Assembly (NCBI RefSeq): GCF_015732185.1
Contig: NZ_WIQM01000002.1
Span: 1-33,823, forward strand
Origin: Pectinatus haikarae
GTDB taxonomy: Bacteria; Bacillota; Negativicutes; Selenomonadales; Selenomonadaceae
Direction of reading: 5' to 3'
DNA length: 33,823 nucleotides
The position numbers were made by a program, and so were the translations under genes. The notes beneath the pieces are model-generated. The model ran no database searches. It saw only the letters and a program-made list of their open reading frames with translations, and was not told the origin of the DNA. Below are positions 5,964-14,337 of the stretch, one piece after another (the first letter of the stretch is position 1; each line of letters begins with the position of its first letter).

Positions 5964-6575
5964 TTACCTGCCGTTCAAATTTATCTTTGACTCATCGCCA
6001 TTAACCAGACGATGAATATTTTCCCGATGCCTGTATACTACAAAAGCCGCGGCAAGTATACCAAAGATTATATATTGCCATGGTTTATTCCAATAATATG
6101 CCTGCAAAGGCACAGAGACTGCTGCGATCATTGAGGCCAGCGAAACATATCTGGTAAACAAAACTACAATGAACCACAAGAGAAAGACACACAGCGCCGC
6201 CTGCGGCATGAGCATCGTTATAACGCCCAATCCTGTCGCAACACCCTTTCCACCCTTAAAAAAGAGAAACAACGAACACGAATGGCCAATTATAGCCATA
6301 ATTCCCCCCAGAAGCAGCGCATAAGCTGATGCTGGCTCCATTCCATTTGCTCCGGCATACATACCGATAAAAACACCGGCTGCGCCTTTGAAAAAATCCA
6401 AAATAAAAACACTGAACCCTGCTTTTTTACCTAAAACACGCCATGCATTTGTAGCCCCGATATTATGGCTGCCATATTCACGAAGATCAGTATTAAAAAA
6501 CAATTTACCGATTATAAGGCCGCTGGGAAGAGATCCTAAAATATAACCTGCAAGTAAAATAAAAAGATAACTCAC
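5964..6575 (-). CDS. plsY: Acyl-phosphate:glycerol-3-phosphate acyltransferase PlsY
   Basis: PlsY is a polytopic inner-membrane enzyme that moves the acyl group from acyl-phosphate to glycerol-3-phosphate, the first step of phospholipid synthesis. The 203-residue length is normal. All three family motifs are visible: GSLPSG (14-19), GSHNIGATNAWR (35-46), and GHSCSLFLFFKGGKGVATG (97-115), with about five hydrophobic segments and a basic tail (RHRENIHRLVNGDE). It overlaps the end of der by four bases and is the last gene of the der operon, so it is probably translated by coupling. PlsC, which adds the second acyl chain, is encoded about 5 kb away in the next operon. Confidence 0.96.
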   Translation of the reverse strand: MSYLFILLAGYILGSLPSGLIIGKLFFNTDLREYGSHNIGATNAWRVLGKKAGFSVFILDFFKGAAGVFIGMYAGANGMEPASAYALLLGGIMAIIGHSCSLFLFFKGGKGVATGLGVITMLMPQAALCVFLLWFIVVLFTRYVSLASMIAAVSVPLQAYYWNKPWQYIIFGILAAAFVVYRHRENIHRLVNGDESKINLNGR

Positions 6576-7897
6576 TCGTCATCTTCCTTTCTTCCTTTCA
6601 CAATCAGTTTCAACGGAGTACCTTCAAAACCAAAACTTTCCCGTAATTTATTTTCTATAAAACGCAGATAAGAAAAATGCATAAGCTCTGGATCATTTAC
6701 AAAAATAATAAACTTCGGTGGCTTTACATCGACCTGTGTCATGAAGTATATTTTTAATTGTTTGCCCTTATGTGCAGGAGGCGGATTCACTGAAAGTGCA
6801 TCCATTATAAGTTGATTCAGTACACTAGTCTGAATACGCATAGTCTGCTGTTCTGCCACATACTTAACCAATTCCGGCATACGATGTACACGCTGTCGCG
6901 TGAGAGCAGATATATATATAACCGGTGCATATTGAAGAAAGCCCAATTCATCGCGCAGATCTTCCGTGAAACGAAGCGGCGTTTTTGAATCTTTTTCCAC
7001 AAGATCCCATTTGTTAACGACTAATATACAGCCTTTACCTGATTCATGGGCATATCCGGCTATTTTTTTATCCTGCTCTGTAACACCGTCCGGTCCGCTT
7101 ATGAGCATCAAAACTACATCACTGCGATCTACGGCACGTAATGAACGAATTACGCTGTACCGCTCAACTGGTTCATCAATTTTGGCCTTACGCCTCATTC
7201 CGGCAGTATCGATGAGTGTATATTTTATATCATCTTTAATAAAATGTGTATCAATGGCATCACGCGTTGTTCCGGGTATATTACTGACAATAACGCGATC
7301 CTGTCCAAGCATAGCATTGACCAGCGATGACTTTCCTACATTAGGTCTGCCGATAACGGATATATGTATTTCATCCGGATCCTCAACCGCATCATCCATC
7401 TCGCCGAAAGCTTCAACTACCCGATCAAGCAAGTCACCCAGATTTAAAGAATTTGCTGCAGCGACAGGAATTGGATCACCAAGTCCCAAATTATAAAATT
7501 CATAAATATCCATTTCCTGTTTCTGTGTATCTATTTTATTTATCGTCAATATTACAGGTTTTCTGGTATTGCGCAGTATACGTGCGATCTCTTCATCAGC
7601 GCTGGTCATGCCTGAACGTCCGTCAGTCAAAAAAATGATCACGTCTGCTTCGTCAATAGCCAACTGCGCCTGAACACGCATTGAGGAAAGTATTGTATCC
7701 TGACTTTCCAGCTCTATTCCACCAGTATCGATCATAGTAAAATTTTTATCAAGCCATTCAGCATCCATATATATTCTATCGCGAGTCACACCAGGAAAAT
7801 CTTCGACAATAGAAACTCTTTTTTTCCCTATTTGATTAAAAAGGGTAGATTTACCTACATTAGGTCTTCCGACTATCGCCACTATTGGTTTACTCAA
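6572..7897 (-). CDS. der: Ribosome assembly GTPase Der (EngA)
   Basis: Der is an essential tandem GTPase needed for maturation of the 50S ribosomal subunit. Numbering from the TTG at 7897, the first G domain has GRPNVGKST (10-18), PGVTRD, DTGG (57-60) and NKID (120-123). The second has GRPNVGKSS (183-191), PGTTRD, DTAG (230-233) and NKWD (295-298). A KH-like domain follows to the end (residue 441). I prefer TTG 7897 because it gives the canonical MSKPIVAIVGRPN N-terminus and has a better-spaced AGGTG; the frame also allows a GTG at 7906. It lies 15 bases after the radical SAM gene and overlaps plsY by four bases. Confidence 0.96.
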   Translation of the reverse strand: MSKPIVAIVGRPNVGKSTLFNQIGKKRVSIVEDFPGVTRDRIYMDAEWLDKNFTMIDTGGIELESQDTILSSMRVQAQLAIDEADVIIFLTDGRSGMTSADEEIARILRNTRKPVILTINKIDTQKQEMDIYEFYNLGLGDPIPVAAANSLNLGDLLDRVVEAFGEMDDAVEDPDEIHISVIGRPNVGKSSLVNAMLGQDRVIVSNIPGTTRDAIDTHFIKDDIKYTLIDTAGMRRKAKIDEPVERYSVIRSLRAVDRSDVVLMLISGPDGVTEQDKKIAGYAHESGKGCILVVNKWDLVEKDSKTPLRFTEDLRDELGFLQYAPVIYISALTRQRVHRMPELVKYVAEQQTMRIQTSVLNQLIMDALSVNPPPAHKGKQLKIYFMTQVDVKPPKFIIFVNDPELMHFSYLRFIENKLRESFGFEGTPLKLIVKGRKEDDE

Positions 7898-7912
7898 ATT
7901 ACGCACCTGCCT

Positions 7913-9295
7913 TTATTTCGTATATGCGGCATTACTCTGCCACGTGTATAAATTATTTTCCCTTATATCTTTTACATGATTCCACCGAGTCAGCAGACTA
8001 TAAAGCGCATCTGCATCAGCAGCGACTTTCATTTCCTTCTTATATTCATCTTTTAATTTTTGCAGCGTCCAATCATCTAGGAAAATATCTTCTCCCTCTC
8101 TCAATGCTGATGCAGGTAAAATTACTCCATCGCAGTCGCCTTCCTGCTTTTTTAAAGCCTTCAATATATCCTGTCCCGTTAAAAGACCTGTAACAGTAAT
8201 ATCTTTTCCAAAAAATTCATTTTCTACAGCCAGGATATGAACGTGGAGATTATCTATATTCATATTCTTCAAAAGAGGGCGAAAAACCTTTCCTGCCGAT
8301 ATGCCACAGACAACGGTTATATTTAATAATCTTTCATATCCGTATTGATTTCCTTGATCTCTTTCCTGCTGTATCCGCCACTCATCTATAAAATTACGGC
8401 TCAAACCGATACCATTATCAAGCTGTGGAAAACCATCATAATAACAGCTTTCCGGAAAGGGATATTCTGCCGTCAAATAAAATTCATCACTGAGATAAAC
8501 AAATGAATTATCTATTTTCTTTCTAAATAATTCCTGCCATTTTTCAACTTGAGCAATAACAGCACTCATACCTTCTTTATCATACATAGTAAGCTTATAA
8601 CAGTGCTCTCTGTATTTTGTCAATCCCACCGGAACAATAGCTATGCTGAGTGCATTAGGAATCCTTGCCCCGATATCTTTTATGGTCTTTTCAAGTTCAG
8701 CACCGTCATTGAGATCAGGACATAAAACAATTTGCGTATGGTACTGCACGTCTATAGAATCAAGAATGTCCAGTTGATTTTCTATTTCACCTGCCCGTTT
8801 GCTATTCATCATGCGAGACCGTAATTTGGCATTAGTAGTGTGCACAGACAAATATAAAGGGGATAAATGCAGTCTGCGTATACGTTCAAAGTCACTCTTT
8901 CCCATATTTGTCATAGTGACAAAATTGCCATACAGAAACGACATACGATAATCATCATCCTTAACAGATAAGCTTTCACGCATATTCGGAGCTATCTGAT
9001 CAACGAAACAAAAGCAGCAGTTATTACCACAATGATGAATACCGTCAAAAACGGCTGATTCAAACTCTACACCCAATTCTTCATCATATTCTTTTTCAAA
9101 TTCGATCAATTCCTGCTGCCCGTCTTTATGCTCGACTAAAAGAGATATATCTTCTTCCGCAAAAGCAAAGCTTAAATCTATAATATCAATAAGCTGTTGC
9201 CCATTTATTGATATTATCATATCCCCGACACCTAAACCAAGCTCTTCTGCCAAACTATCTTTGTTTATTTTTATTATTGTTCCACTATAAGACAT
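7913..9295 (-). CDS. DUF512-type radical SAM protein with N-terminal PDZ domain
   Basis: This 460-residue protein belongs to the putative radical SAM family that is often encoded beside der in Firmicutes and Cyanobacteria. Residues 1-60 form a PDZ-like domain (GTIIKINKDSLAEELGLGVGDMIISINGQ). The radical SAM cluster motif follows as Cys89-x3-Cys93-x2-Cys96 (CGNNCCFCFVDQ), then MRESLSVKDDDYR typical of the family and a C-terminal DUF512 region. It probably binds a [4Fe-4S] cluster and S-adenosylmethionine; the substrate is unknown, and its neighbour der suggests, but does not prove, a link to ribosome maturation. ATG 9295 follows an AAAGGG at 9303-9308. It heads the operon with der and plsY, with its own predicted promoter. 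Confidence 0.9.
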   Translation of the reverse strand: MSYSGTIIKINKDSLAEELGLGVGDMIISINGQQLIDIIDLSFAFAEEDISLLVEHKDGQQELIEFEKEYDEELGVEFESAVFDGIHHCGNNCCFCFVDQIAPNMRESLSVKDDDYRMSFLYGNFVTMTNMGKSDFERIRRLHLSPLYLSVHTTNAKLRSRMMNSKRAGEIENQLDILDSIDVQYHTQIVLCPDLNDGAELEKTIKDIGARIPNALSIAIVPVGLTKYREHCYKLTMYDKEGMSAVIAQVEKWQELFRKKIDNSFVYLSDEFYLTAEYPFPESCYYDGFPQLDNGIGLSRNFIDEWRIQQERDQGNQYGYERLLNITVVCGISAGKVFRPLLKNMNIDNLHVHILAVENEFFGKDITVTGLLTGQDILKALKKQEGDCDGVILPASALREGEDIFLDDWTLQKLKDEYKKEMKVAADADALYSLLTRWNHVKDIRENNLYTWQSNAAYTK

Positions 9296-9316
9296 TTGTT
9301 ACCCTTTCTAAAAACC

Positions 9317-9346
9317 TTTATACAGTCAAAATAGTTCTATAAGCAA
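9317..9346 (-). promoter_or_regulatory. Predicted promoter of the radical SAM-der-plsY operon
   Basis: On the minus strand TTGCTT (9346-9341), an 18-base spacer and TATAAA (9322-9317) lie just downstream of the rpsA terminator and upstream of the ATG at 9295. The match to sigma-A consensus is reasonable but not perfect. Confidence 0.45.
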
Positions 9347-9350
9347 CTCA

Positions 9351-9383
9351 AAAAGGAGTAATGATAAACGCATTACTCCTTTT
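9351..9383 (-). terminator. Terminator of the aroA-cmk-plsC-ispH-rpsA operon
   Basis: AAAAGGAGTAATG (9351-9363) pairs perfectly with CATTACTCCTTTT (9371-9383) around a seven-base loop, and on the minus strand a run of five T follows. It lies 140 bases beyond the rpsA stop. Confidence 0.85.
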
Positions 9384-9451
9384 CTCAATAAGTTCTTAAA
9401 TTAAGACGGAACCTACTCCATCCAAGGTTTAGAAATTATTATGCATGGAAT

Positions 9452-9485
9452 GACCAGCTGTTTGTTTTTTAACAAACAGCTGGTC
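9452..9485 (-). other. Perfect 15-bp hairpin in the rpsA 3' untranslated region
   Basis: GACCAGCTGTTTGTT (9452-9466) is the exact reverse complement of 9471-9485, with a four-base loop (TTTT on plus, AAAA on minus). No T run follows on either strand, so it is not a standard intrinsic terminator. It lies between the rpsA stop and the real terminator, where it would protect the mRNA 3' end or act as a processing or protein-binding site. The function is unknown. Confidence 0.7.
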
Positions 9486-9522
9486 AAATGTTTAAATGCT
9501 ATTTCTACCGTATATTACAAAC

Positions 9523-10677
9523 TCATTCTTTTTCCACAGCATCAGCAACAGTAGAAGATTGTGCATTTTCAGCCTGCTGTTCCTGATACTGATCAAATTC
9601 TGCGGCATCAGTATCTTGCTTAACCCTTGTAATACTGAGCGCAATTTTTTTATTTTCTTTATCTATATGAATAATTTTAACTTTCACTTCATCACCGATT
9701 TTAACAACTTCATCCGCCTTGACTATATGTTTTTCTGAAAGTTCACGCATACGGATAAGCCCATCAATACCTTCTTCCAACTGCATAAAAGCACCAAAAT
9801 CAGTCAATTTTACAACTTTTCCGACCACATAGCTGCCAACAGTATATTTTTCCACTTTGGCAAACCATGGATCAGAAACAGTATCTTTTATACTGAGGGA
9901 TATACGTTTCGTTTCAGGGTCAAAACTCTTGACTAATACCTCTACCTCATCCCCGGCATTGACAATATCGGATGGATGCTTTACATGATCCCATGACAGA
10001 TCTGAAATATGTACAAGGCCGTCAATACCGCCTAAATCGACAAACGCACCATAATCAACGACTCTTTTAATACGTCCTTTTCGAACCTCTCCTTCCTGTA
10101 ATGAAGCAAGAAGTTCTATTTGTTTCTCAGCACGTTCTTCTTCCAAAAGGATCCTGTGTGAAAAAATCAGGCGCTGTTTTTTACTGTCTATTTCTATAAT
10201 ACGAGTCTGCATTTGCTGTCCCACATAACTTGCCAAATCACGAATAAAATGAAGTTCGATCTGAGACGCAGGTAAAAAACCTCTCAATCCAGAAAAAGCA
10301 ACCAGCAAACCACCCTTTATCAGCTTGGTAATTTTTATTTCAACAGAAGCCTTATCTTCATAAAGTTTTCTAGCATCATTCCACGCTGCCATTTCATCCG
10401 CACGGCGCTTAGACAGCACCATTCCATTTTCTCCGCCGATATAAACAATATAAACATTGATTTCATCACCGACGCTGACTGCATCAGATGCGTTGTCAGG
10501 TGCAGGATAAGCCAATTCTTTATTAGGCACTGGGATTTCCTGCTTATAGCCGACATCTACATATGCGGCATCACGGTCAACCATTATAACAGTTCCCTTT
10601 ATTATTTCATTTTCGGCAAAATGCCTCATCGACTCTTCTTCTAATAGACTTTGCATATCTTGTTCATGTTCTTGCAC
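9523..10677 (-). CDS. rpsA: Ribosomal protein S1 (four S1 domains)
   Basis: S1 binds mRNA and helps start translation. This 384-residue protein has four OB-fold S1 repeats at about residues 24-92, 110-175, 196-265 and 281-350. The third and fourth are the best conserved (VVDYGAFVDLGGIDGLVHIS and LTDFGAFMQLEEGIDGLI), followed by an acidic Gln/Glu-rich tail. Four domains are usual for Firmicutes, against six in E. coli. The start is GTG 10677 with a strong AAGGAGG at 10688-10694. That site and the first 37 bases lie inside the 3' end of ispH in another frame, so the two are probably translationally coupled. Many related bacteria carry ispH and rpsA as one fused gene. Confidence 0.93.
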   Translation of the reverse strand: MQEHEQDMQSLLEEESMRHFAENEIIKGTVIMVDRDAAYVDVGYKQEIPVPNKELAYPAPDNASDAVSVGDEINVYIVYIGGENGMVLSKRRADEMAAWNDARKLYEDKASVEIKITKLIKGGLLVAFSGLRGFLPASQIELHFIRDLASYVGQQMQTRIIEIDSKKQRLIFSHRILLEEERAEKQIELLASLQEGEVRKGRIKRVVDYGAFVDLGGIDGLVHISDLSWDHVKHPSDIVNAGDEVEVLVKSFDPETKRISLSIKDTVSDPWFAKVEKYTVGSYVVGKVVKLTDFGAFMQLEEGIDGLIRMRELSEKHIVKADEVVKIGDEVKVKIIHIDKENKKIALSITRVKQDTDAAEFDQYQEQQAENAQSSTVADAVEKE

Positions 10678-11489
10678 TTTTTATATACCTCCTTGATGAG
10701 CCAGTCAGGGGTAGAAGCTCCCGCCGTCACACCAATTTTTTCTATATTATGAAACCAATCATCGTCCAGCTCATCAGCTGTCTCAATATGATGTGTTGGA
10801 CATCTCTGAGCACATAATTCAGCCAGCCGAGTGGTATTGGCACTGTTCCTGCCGCCTATGACAAGCATCAGTTCAACTTCTGAAGCCAATTTTTCAGCAG
10901 CTGCCTGACGCTGTTCAGTTGCATTGCAAATTGTACACAGCACTTTTATTTCATTAGACTTATCAAGCAGTATATCTACCAATTGCTTGAATTTCGCACG
11001 AGAAAAAGTAGTTTGTGCTACTACTCCAAGTTTCTTTGCCGGCTGAATATCCTGAGCCTGAGCTGATGTTTCAACGGCAACGGCATTTTTCCCTGACCAT
11101 TCAAAAATACTTTTGACCTCAGGATGAGTTCTTTCTCCTATGATGACAACAGAGTATCCCTCATCGACAAGTGTCTTTGCCGCCATTTGCGCTCTTTTCA
11201 CATGCGGACAAGTTGCATCAACAATATTCAAACCTTTGGCTTCAGCTTTCTCATATACAGAAGGTCCGACACCATGCGACCTTATTATTATAGTTCCATG
11301 ATCTATATCATCAAGCGAATCAATAGAAACTATGCCTTCATCAGCAAGCTGTTTTACAATCTGCGGATTATGGATTATCGGGCCGAGTGTAGCTATATAA
11401 CTATCTCTTCCAGACTGCATGCGGGCCATTTTTATAGCCCGTTTTACACCATAGCAAAATCCCAGATACTCCGCTAATATTATGTCCAT
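10641..11489 (-). CDS. ispH: 4-hydroxy-3-methylbut-2-enyl diphosphate reductase IspH
   Basis: IspH is the last enzyme of the MEP isoprenoid pathway; it reduces HMBPP to IPP and DMAPP with a [4Fe-4S] cluster. Starting at ATG 11489 the N-terminus is MDIILAEYLGFCYGVKRA and the three cluster cysteines fall at 12, 94 and 188, in line with the family (Cys12 is the numbering in E. coli). The conserved GERTHPEV, QTTFS and GGRNSANT motifs are present. The frame is open to an upstream ATG at 11504, but that adds only five residues outside the family pattern. The last 37 bases overlap rpsA in a different frame, and the C-terminal NKICKVY tail looks like a remnant of that junction. It follows plsC in the operon. 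Confidence 0.94.
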   Translation of the reverse strand: MDIILAEYLGFCYGVKRAIKMARMQSGRDSYIATLGPIIHNPQIVKQLADEGIVSIDSLDDIDHGTIIIRSHGVGPSVYEKAEAKGLNIVDATCPHVKRAQMAAKTLVDEGYSVVIIGERTHPEVKSIFEWSGKNAVAVETSAQAQDIQPAKKLGVVAQTTFSRAKFKQLVDILLDKSNEIKVLCTICNATEQRQAAAEKLASEVELMLVIGGRNSANTTRLAELCAQRCPTHHIETADELDDDWFHNIEKIGVTAGASTPDWLIKEVYKKCKNMNKICKVY

Positions 11490-11540
11490 ATGATCACCAT
11501 TCATAATTACTATCTTTTATAGTATAACATAAATATAACC

Positions 11541-12152
11541 TTATGTCTTGTAAGAATTTATCAAGTTCTGAATTTGTTGCATAATCTCCGCTGTGAACCG
11601 CTGTAATTCTGCCTTATCTATTTTATCACTTTTATAATAAACAGGTTTACCATAGATGACCTTGATTGCAGGAAAAAAACTTCCCGCTTTAAAAATACGA
11701 TTTGTATTTATCACAGCTGTTGGAATAACCGGTACTTTGGCTTTGGCGGCAATAAGGGCAGCTCCATTAGCAGCTTTTTGAAGTTCCCCTGTTTTACTTC
11801 TGTGTCCTTCAGGAAACAACCCCATGCACTCTCCCCTCTGAAGTTTGCCGACAGCCATGCGTACAGCCTGCCGGTCACCGATACCGCGGCGCACCGGAAA
11901 AGAATGTAAAGTATAAAGTGCCCGTCCCAGGATTGGAACATCAAATAATTCCTGTTTCGCCATATAGGCAATCGGTCTGTCCACAAAGCAGCTGATCAGC
12001 ATGGGGTCCCAATTACTGAGATGATTTGCAGCTACTACGACGCCTCCCTCAAGCGGAACATTTTCCGTAGTATAAGCTTTTGCAGAAAAAAGCACCGTAT
12101 ATAAGAGATGAAAAAACCAACGCAAAAATCTATATCCTAAACTCAATAGCAA
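11541..12152 (-). CDS. plsC: 1-acyl-sn-glycerol-3-phosphate acyltransferase PlsC
   Basis: PlsC makes phosphatidic acid by adding the second acyl chain to lysophosphatidic acid at the cytoplasmic membrane. This 203-residue protein has a hydrophobic N-terminal anchor (about residues 5-24), the catalytic HX4D motif as NHLSNWD (His44, Asp49), the substrate-binding FPEGHRSKTG (113-122), and VPVIPTAV. The start is a TTG at 12152 close behind GGAG; a second TTG two codons on is also possible. It lies 10 bases after cmk and 51 bases before ispH, a widespread Firmicutes arrangement (cmk-plsC-ispH-rpsA). Confidence 0.93.
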   Translation of the reverse strand: MLLSLGYRFLRWFFHLLYTVLFSAKAYTTENVPLEGGVVVAANHLSNWDPMLISCFVDRPIAYMAKQELFDVPILGRALYTLHSFPVRRGIGDRQAVRMAVGKLQRGECMGLFPEGHRSKTGELQKAANGAALIAAKAKVPVIPTAVINTNRIFKAGSFFPAIKVIYGKPVYYKSDKIDKAELQRFTAEIMQQIQNLINSYKT

Positions 12153-12162
12153 TTCACTCCAA

Positions 12163-12828
12163 TTATTTTGATGCCAAAGACAATATTACATCAGTCACTT
12201 GTCTGACCGACATAGACGTAGTGTCAAGCAAAATGGCATCACTTGTTTTGATCAGAGGCGATATAGTCCTTTCCATATCTGCCTTATCCCTGTTCTCTAT
12301 GTCTTCTTTCAGTTTTAGAAGATCCACTTCATATCCTTTTTTCATCATTTGCTCAAAGCGCCGTTTAGCTCTTTCTTCTACCGACGCGGTTAAAAATATT
12401 TTCACATCTGCATTTGGCAGGACATTACTGCCAATATCCCTGCCATCCATAACAACCGCACCGTTTTCTGCCATTTTTCTCTGCAAAAACACCATTTTTT
12501 CACGTACAGGGGCAAGTTTTGCCACTTGTGAAACTACCTTGCTCACCTCAGGGGTACGCAAATGATCAGAAACATCTTCTCCATCAACATATACTTTTGT
12601 CGTTTTATCTGCATACTGCAGCCGTACATCCATATTCTTTACCGTCTTTATTATAAAATCATCTGTCAAAAAAACCGTATCATTCTCTCGTAATGCTTTC
12701 CAAGCGACAGCTCTGTACATTGCCCCTGTATCTATATAGATGTACTCTAATCCGGCAGCAACAAGCTGTGCTACCGTGCTTTTTCCTGCACCTGCCGGTC
12801 CGTCTATGGCAATCACTTTATTTTTCAT
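12163..12828 (-). CDS. cmk: Cytidylate kinase
   Basis: Cmk phosphorylates CMP and dCMP with ATP in pyrimidine nucleotide metabolism. From ATG 12828 the protein has 221 residues, the normal size, and begins MKNKVIAIDGPAGAGKST with the P-loop at 10-18. YIDTGAMYRAVAW and the conserved DGRDIGSNVLP loop follow. The frame is open further upstream to 12906, but those 26 codons overlap the aroA 3' end, do not resemble the family, and the GGGTGAG nine bases before 12828 supports the shorter form. It lies 22 bases after aroA. Confidence 0.95.
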   Translation of the reverse strand: MKNKVIAIDGPAGAGKSTVAQLVAAGLEYIYIDTGAMYRAVAWKALRENDTVFLTDDFIIKTVKNMDVRLQYADKTTKVYVDGEDVSDHLRTPEVSKVVSQVAKLAPVREKMVFLQRKMAENGAVVMDGRDIGSNVLPNADVKIFLTASVEERAKRRFEQMMKKGYEVDLLKLKEDIENRDKADMERTISPLIKTSDAILLDTTSMSVRQVTDVILSLASK

Positions 12829-12850
12829 ATAACAATGCTCACCCTGCAAA

Positions 12851-14149
12851 TTATTTTTCCAACATTTCAAGTGTAGAATAAAACTCTGGATAAGAAATCT
12901 CCACACAGTCTGCGTTATCTATAAAGACCCCGCTTCCTGCAGCACCTGCTACTGCCAATGACATCGCAATACGGTGATCATTGCAGGAATCACACTTTGC
13001 GATACGAAAACCAGAGCCGCCTTTTATGATAAGCCCGTCTTCTTTTTCTGTCAAAGCATCTGTTAATCTGCCAAATTCATGACAAATTGCCTTTATGCGG
13101 TCACTTTCCTTTACGCGTAATTCCTGTGCCCCACTGATTACAGTAACTCCCTCAGCCGCCACTGCGGCAACCGCTATAACAGGAATTTCATCAATGAGCC
13201 TCGGGATAATGTCTGCCTTTATTTCCGTTCCATGCAATTTGGCATAGCGAACATGCAAATCGGCCACAGGTTCACCACTGACATCATGCTCATTGCTAAT
13301 TTCTATATCTGCTCCCATATTGCGCAGCACATCAATTATACCTGTCCGTGTCTCATTTATGCCAACATTTTTGATAAGAACATCACTGCCCTTGATAATA
13401 CTTGCCGCAACAATAAAATATGCGGCAGAGCTGACATCCCCCGGCACATTGATACATTCTGGTGCATTTAGCTTTTTTGCCGGCCTTATTTTTATATGAT
13501 TCACCGATTTATCTAAATCGGCACCAAATGCCCTGAGCATTCGCTCTGTGTGATCTCTCGAAGGATACGGTTCTATCACCTCTGTAGGTCTGTCTGCATA
13601 CAGTCCTGCTAGTAAAACAGCGGACTTTACCTGTGCACTGGCCATAGGCATATCATAGGTTATGCCATGCAGCAGATCCTGCTGCGGAACAACTGTTATA
13701 GGCAGCAGAGAATTATTCTTCCTGCCCACTATCCTGGCACCCATGCTGCTCAAAGGATTAATGACTCTTCCCATAGGGCGGCGGCTTAAAGATGCATCAC
13801 CCGTAAAAGTAGTCAAAAATTTCTGTCCCGCCAGAATTCCCAGCATCAATCGCAATGTAGTTCCAGAATTTCCGGCATCAATTATGCCTTCCGCTTCCTT
13901 CAAACCATGCAATCCATTGCCGCAGACGACCAGATGATCTCCTCTGTCTTCCACCTTTACACCCAATGCCTGCATACATTTTACAGTACTCAGACAATCC
14001 TGTGCGCGTAAAAAATTAGTGATCTTCACAGGCGTATCACACAATCCAGAAAACATTACACTGCGATGTGACACTGACTTATCACCCGGAACAGTAATTT
14101 GTCCGCGTAATCCGGTTGAACCTGCAGCTTGTATCTCTTTAGTTGCCAT
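12851..14149 (-). CDS. aroA: 3-phosphoshikimate 1-carboxyvinyltransferase (EPSP synthase)
   Basis: AroA joins shikimate-3-phosphate and phosphoenolpyruvate in the sixth step of the shikimate pathway. The 432-residue length is normal. Visible signatures are PGDKSVSHRS (21-30), the substrate-binding DAGNSGTTLRLM, LSRRPMGRVI, and RVKESDRI followed by the C-terminal DHRIAMS. The active site resembles the class II enzymes of Gram-positives, but class assignment would need an alignment. ATG 14149 follows a GAAGGG. It is the first gene of the operon with cmk, plsC, ispH and rpsA, behind a 188-base intergenic region that holds a predicted promoter. Confidence 0.95.
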   Translation of the reverse strand: MATKEIQAAGSTGLRGQITVPGDKSVSHRSVMFSGLCDTPVKITNFLRAQDCLSTVKCMQALGVKVEDRGDHLVVCGNGLHGLKEAEGIIDAGNSGTTLRLMLGILAGQKFLTTFTGDASLSRRPMGRVINPLSSMGARIVGRKNNSLLPITVVPQQDLLHGITYDMPMASAQVKSAVLLAGLYADRPTEVIEPYPSRDHTERMLRAFGADLDKSVNHIKIRPAKKLNAPECINVPGDVSSAAYFIVAASIIKGSDVLIKNVGINETRTGIIDVLRNMGADIEISNEHDVSGEPVADLHVRYAKLHGTEIKADIIPRLIDEIPVIAVAAVAAEGVTVISGAQELRVKESDRIKAICHEFGRLTDALTEKEDGLIIKGGSGFRIAKCDSCNDHRIAMSLAVAGAAGSGVFIDNADCVEISYPEFYSTLEMLEK

Positions 14150-14299
14150 TACACATAACCCTTCAATAATAACTGTATTTTATATTACTAATCTGTCTGG
14201 CTTCTTGATTTTTCCTGCAAATAAGATAACTATGAAACAAACAAAATACATGACAAATAATAGCTCTTAACTTATTGTGCATAAAAGATAAATAATACT

Positions 14300-14328
14300 T
14301 CTATAATTAAAACAATTTTTCCTGCCAA
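14300..14328 (-). promoter_or_regulatory. Possible promoter of the aroA operon
   Basis: TTGGCA (14328-14323), a 17-base spacer and TATAGA (14305-14300) on the minus strand lie just after the flavoprotein gene and about 150 bases before the aroA ATG. I see no riboswitch-like fold or clear terminator in the rest of the 188-base gap. Confidence 0.35.
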
Positions 14329-14337
14329 CATCTGTAT

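Noticed and set aside
6817-8193. Several frames of 60-176 codons overlapping der and the radical SAM gene
   Set aside because: All are shadows of well-conserved genes on the minus strand, with no independent support.
12829-12906. 26 extra N-terminal codons for cmk
   Set aside because: They overlap the aroA 3' end, do not fit the family and lack a ribosome-binding site, unlike ATG 12828.
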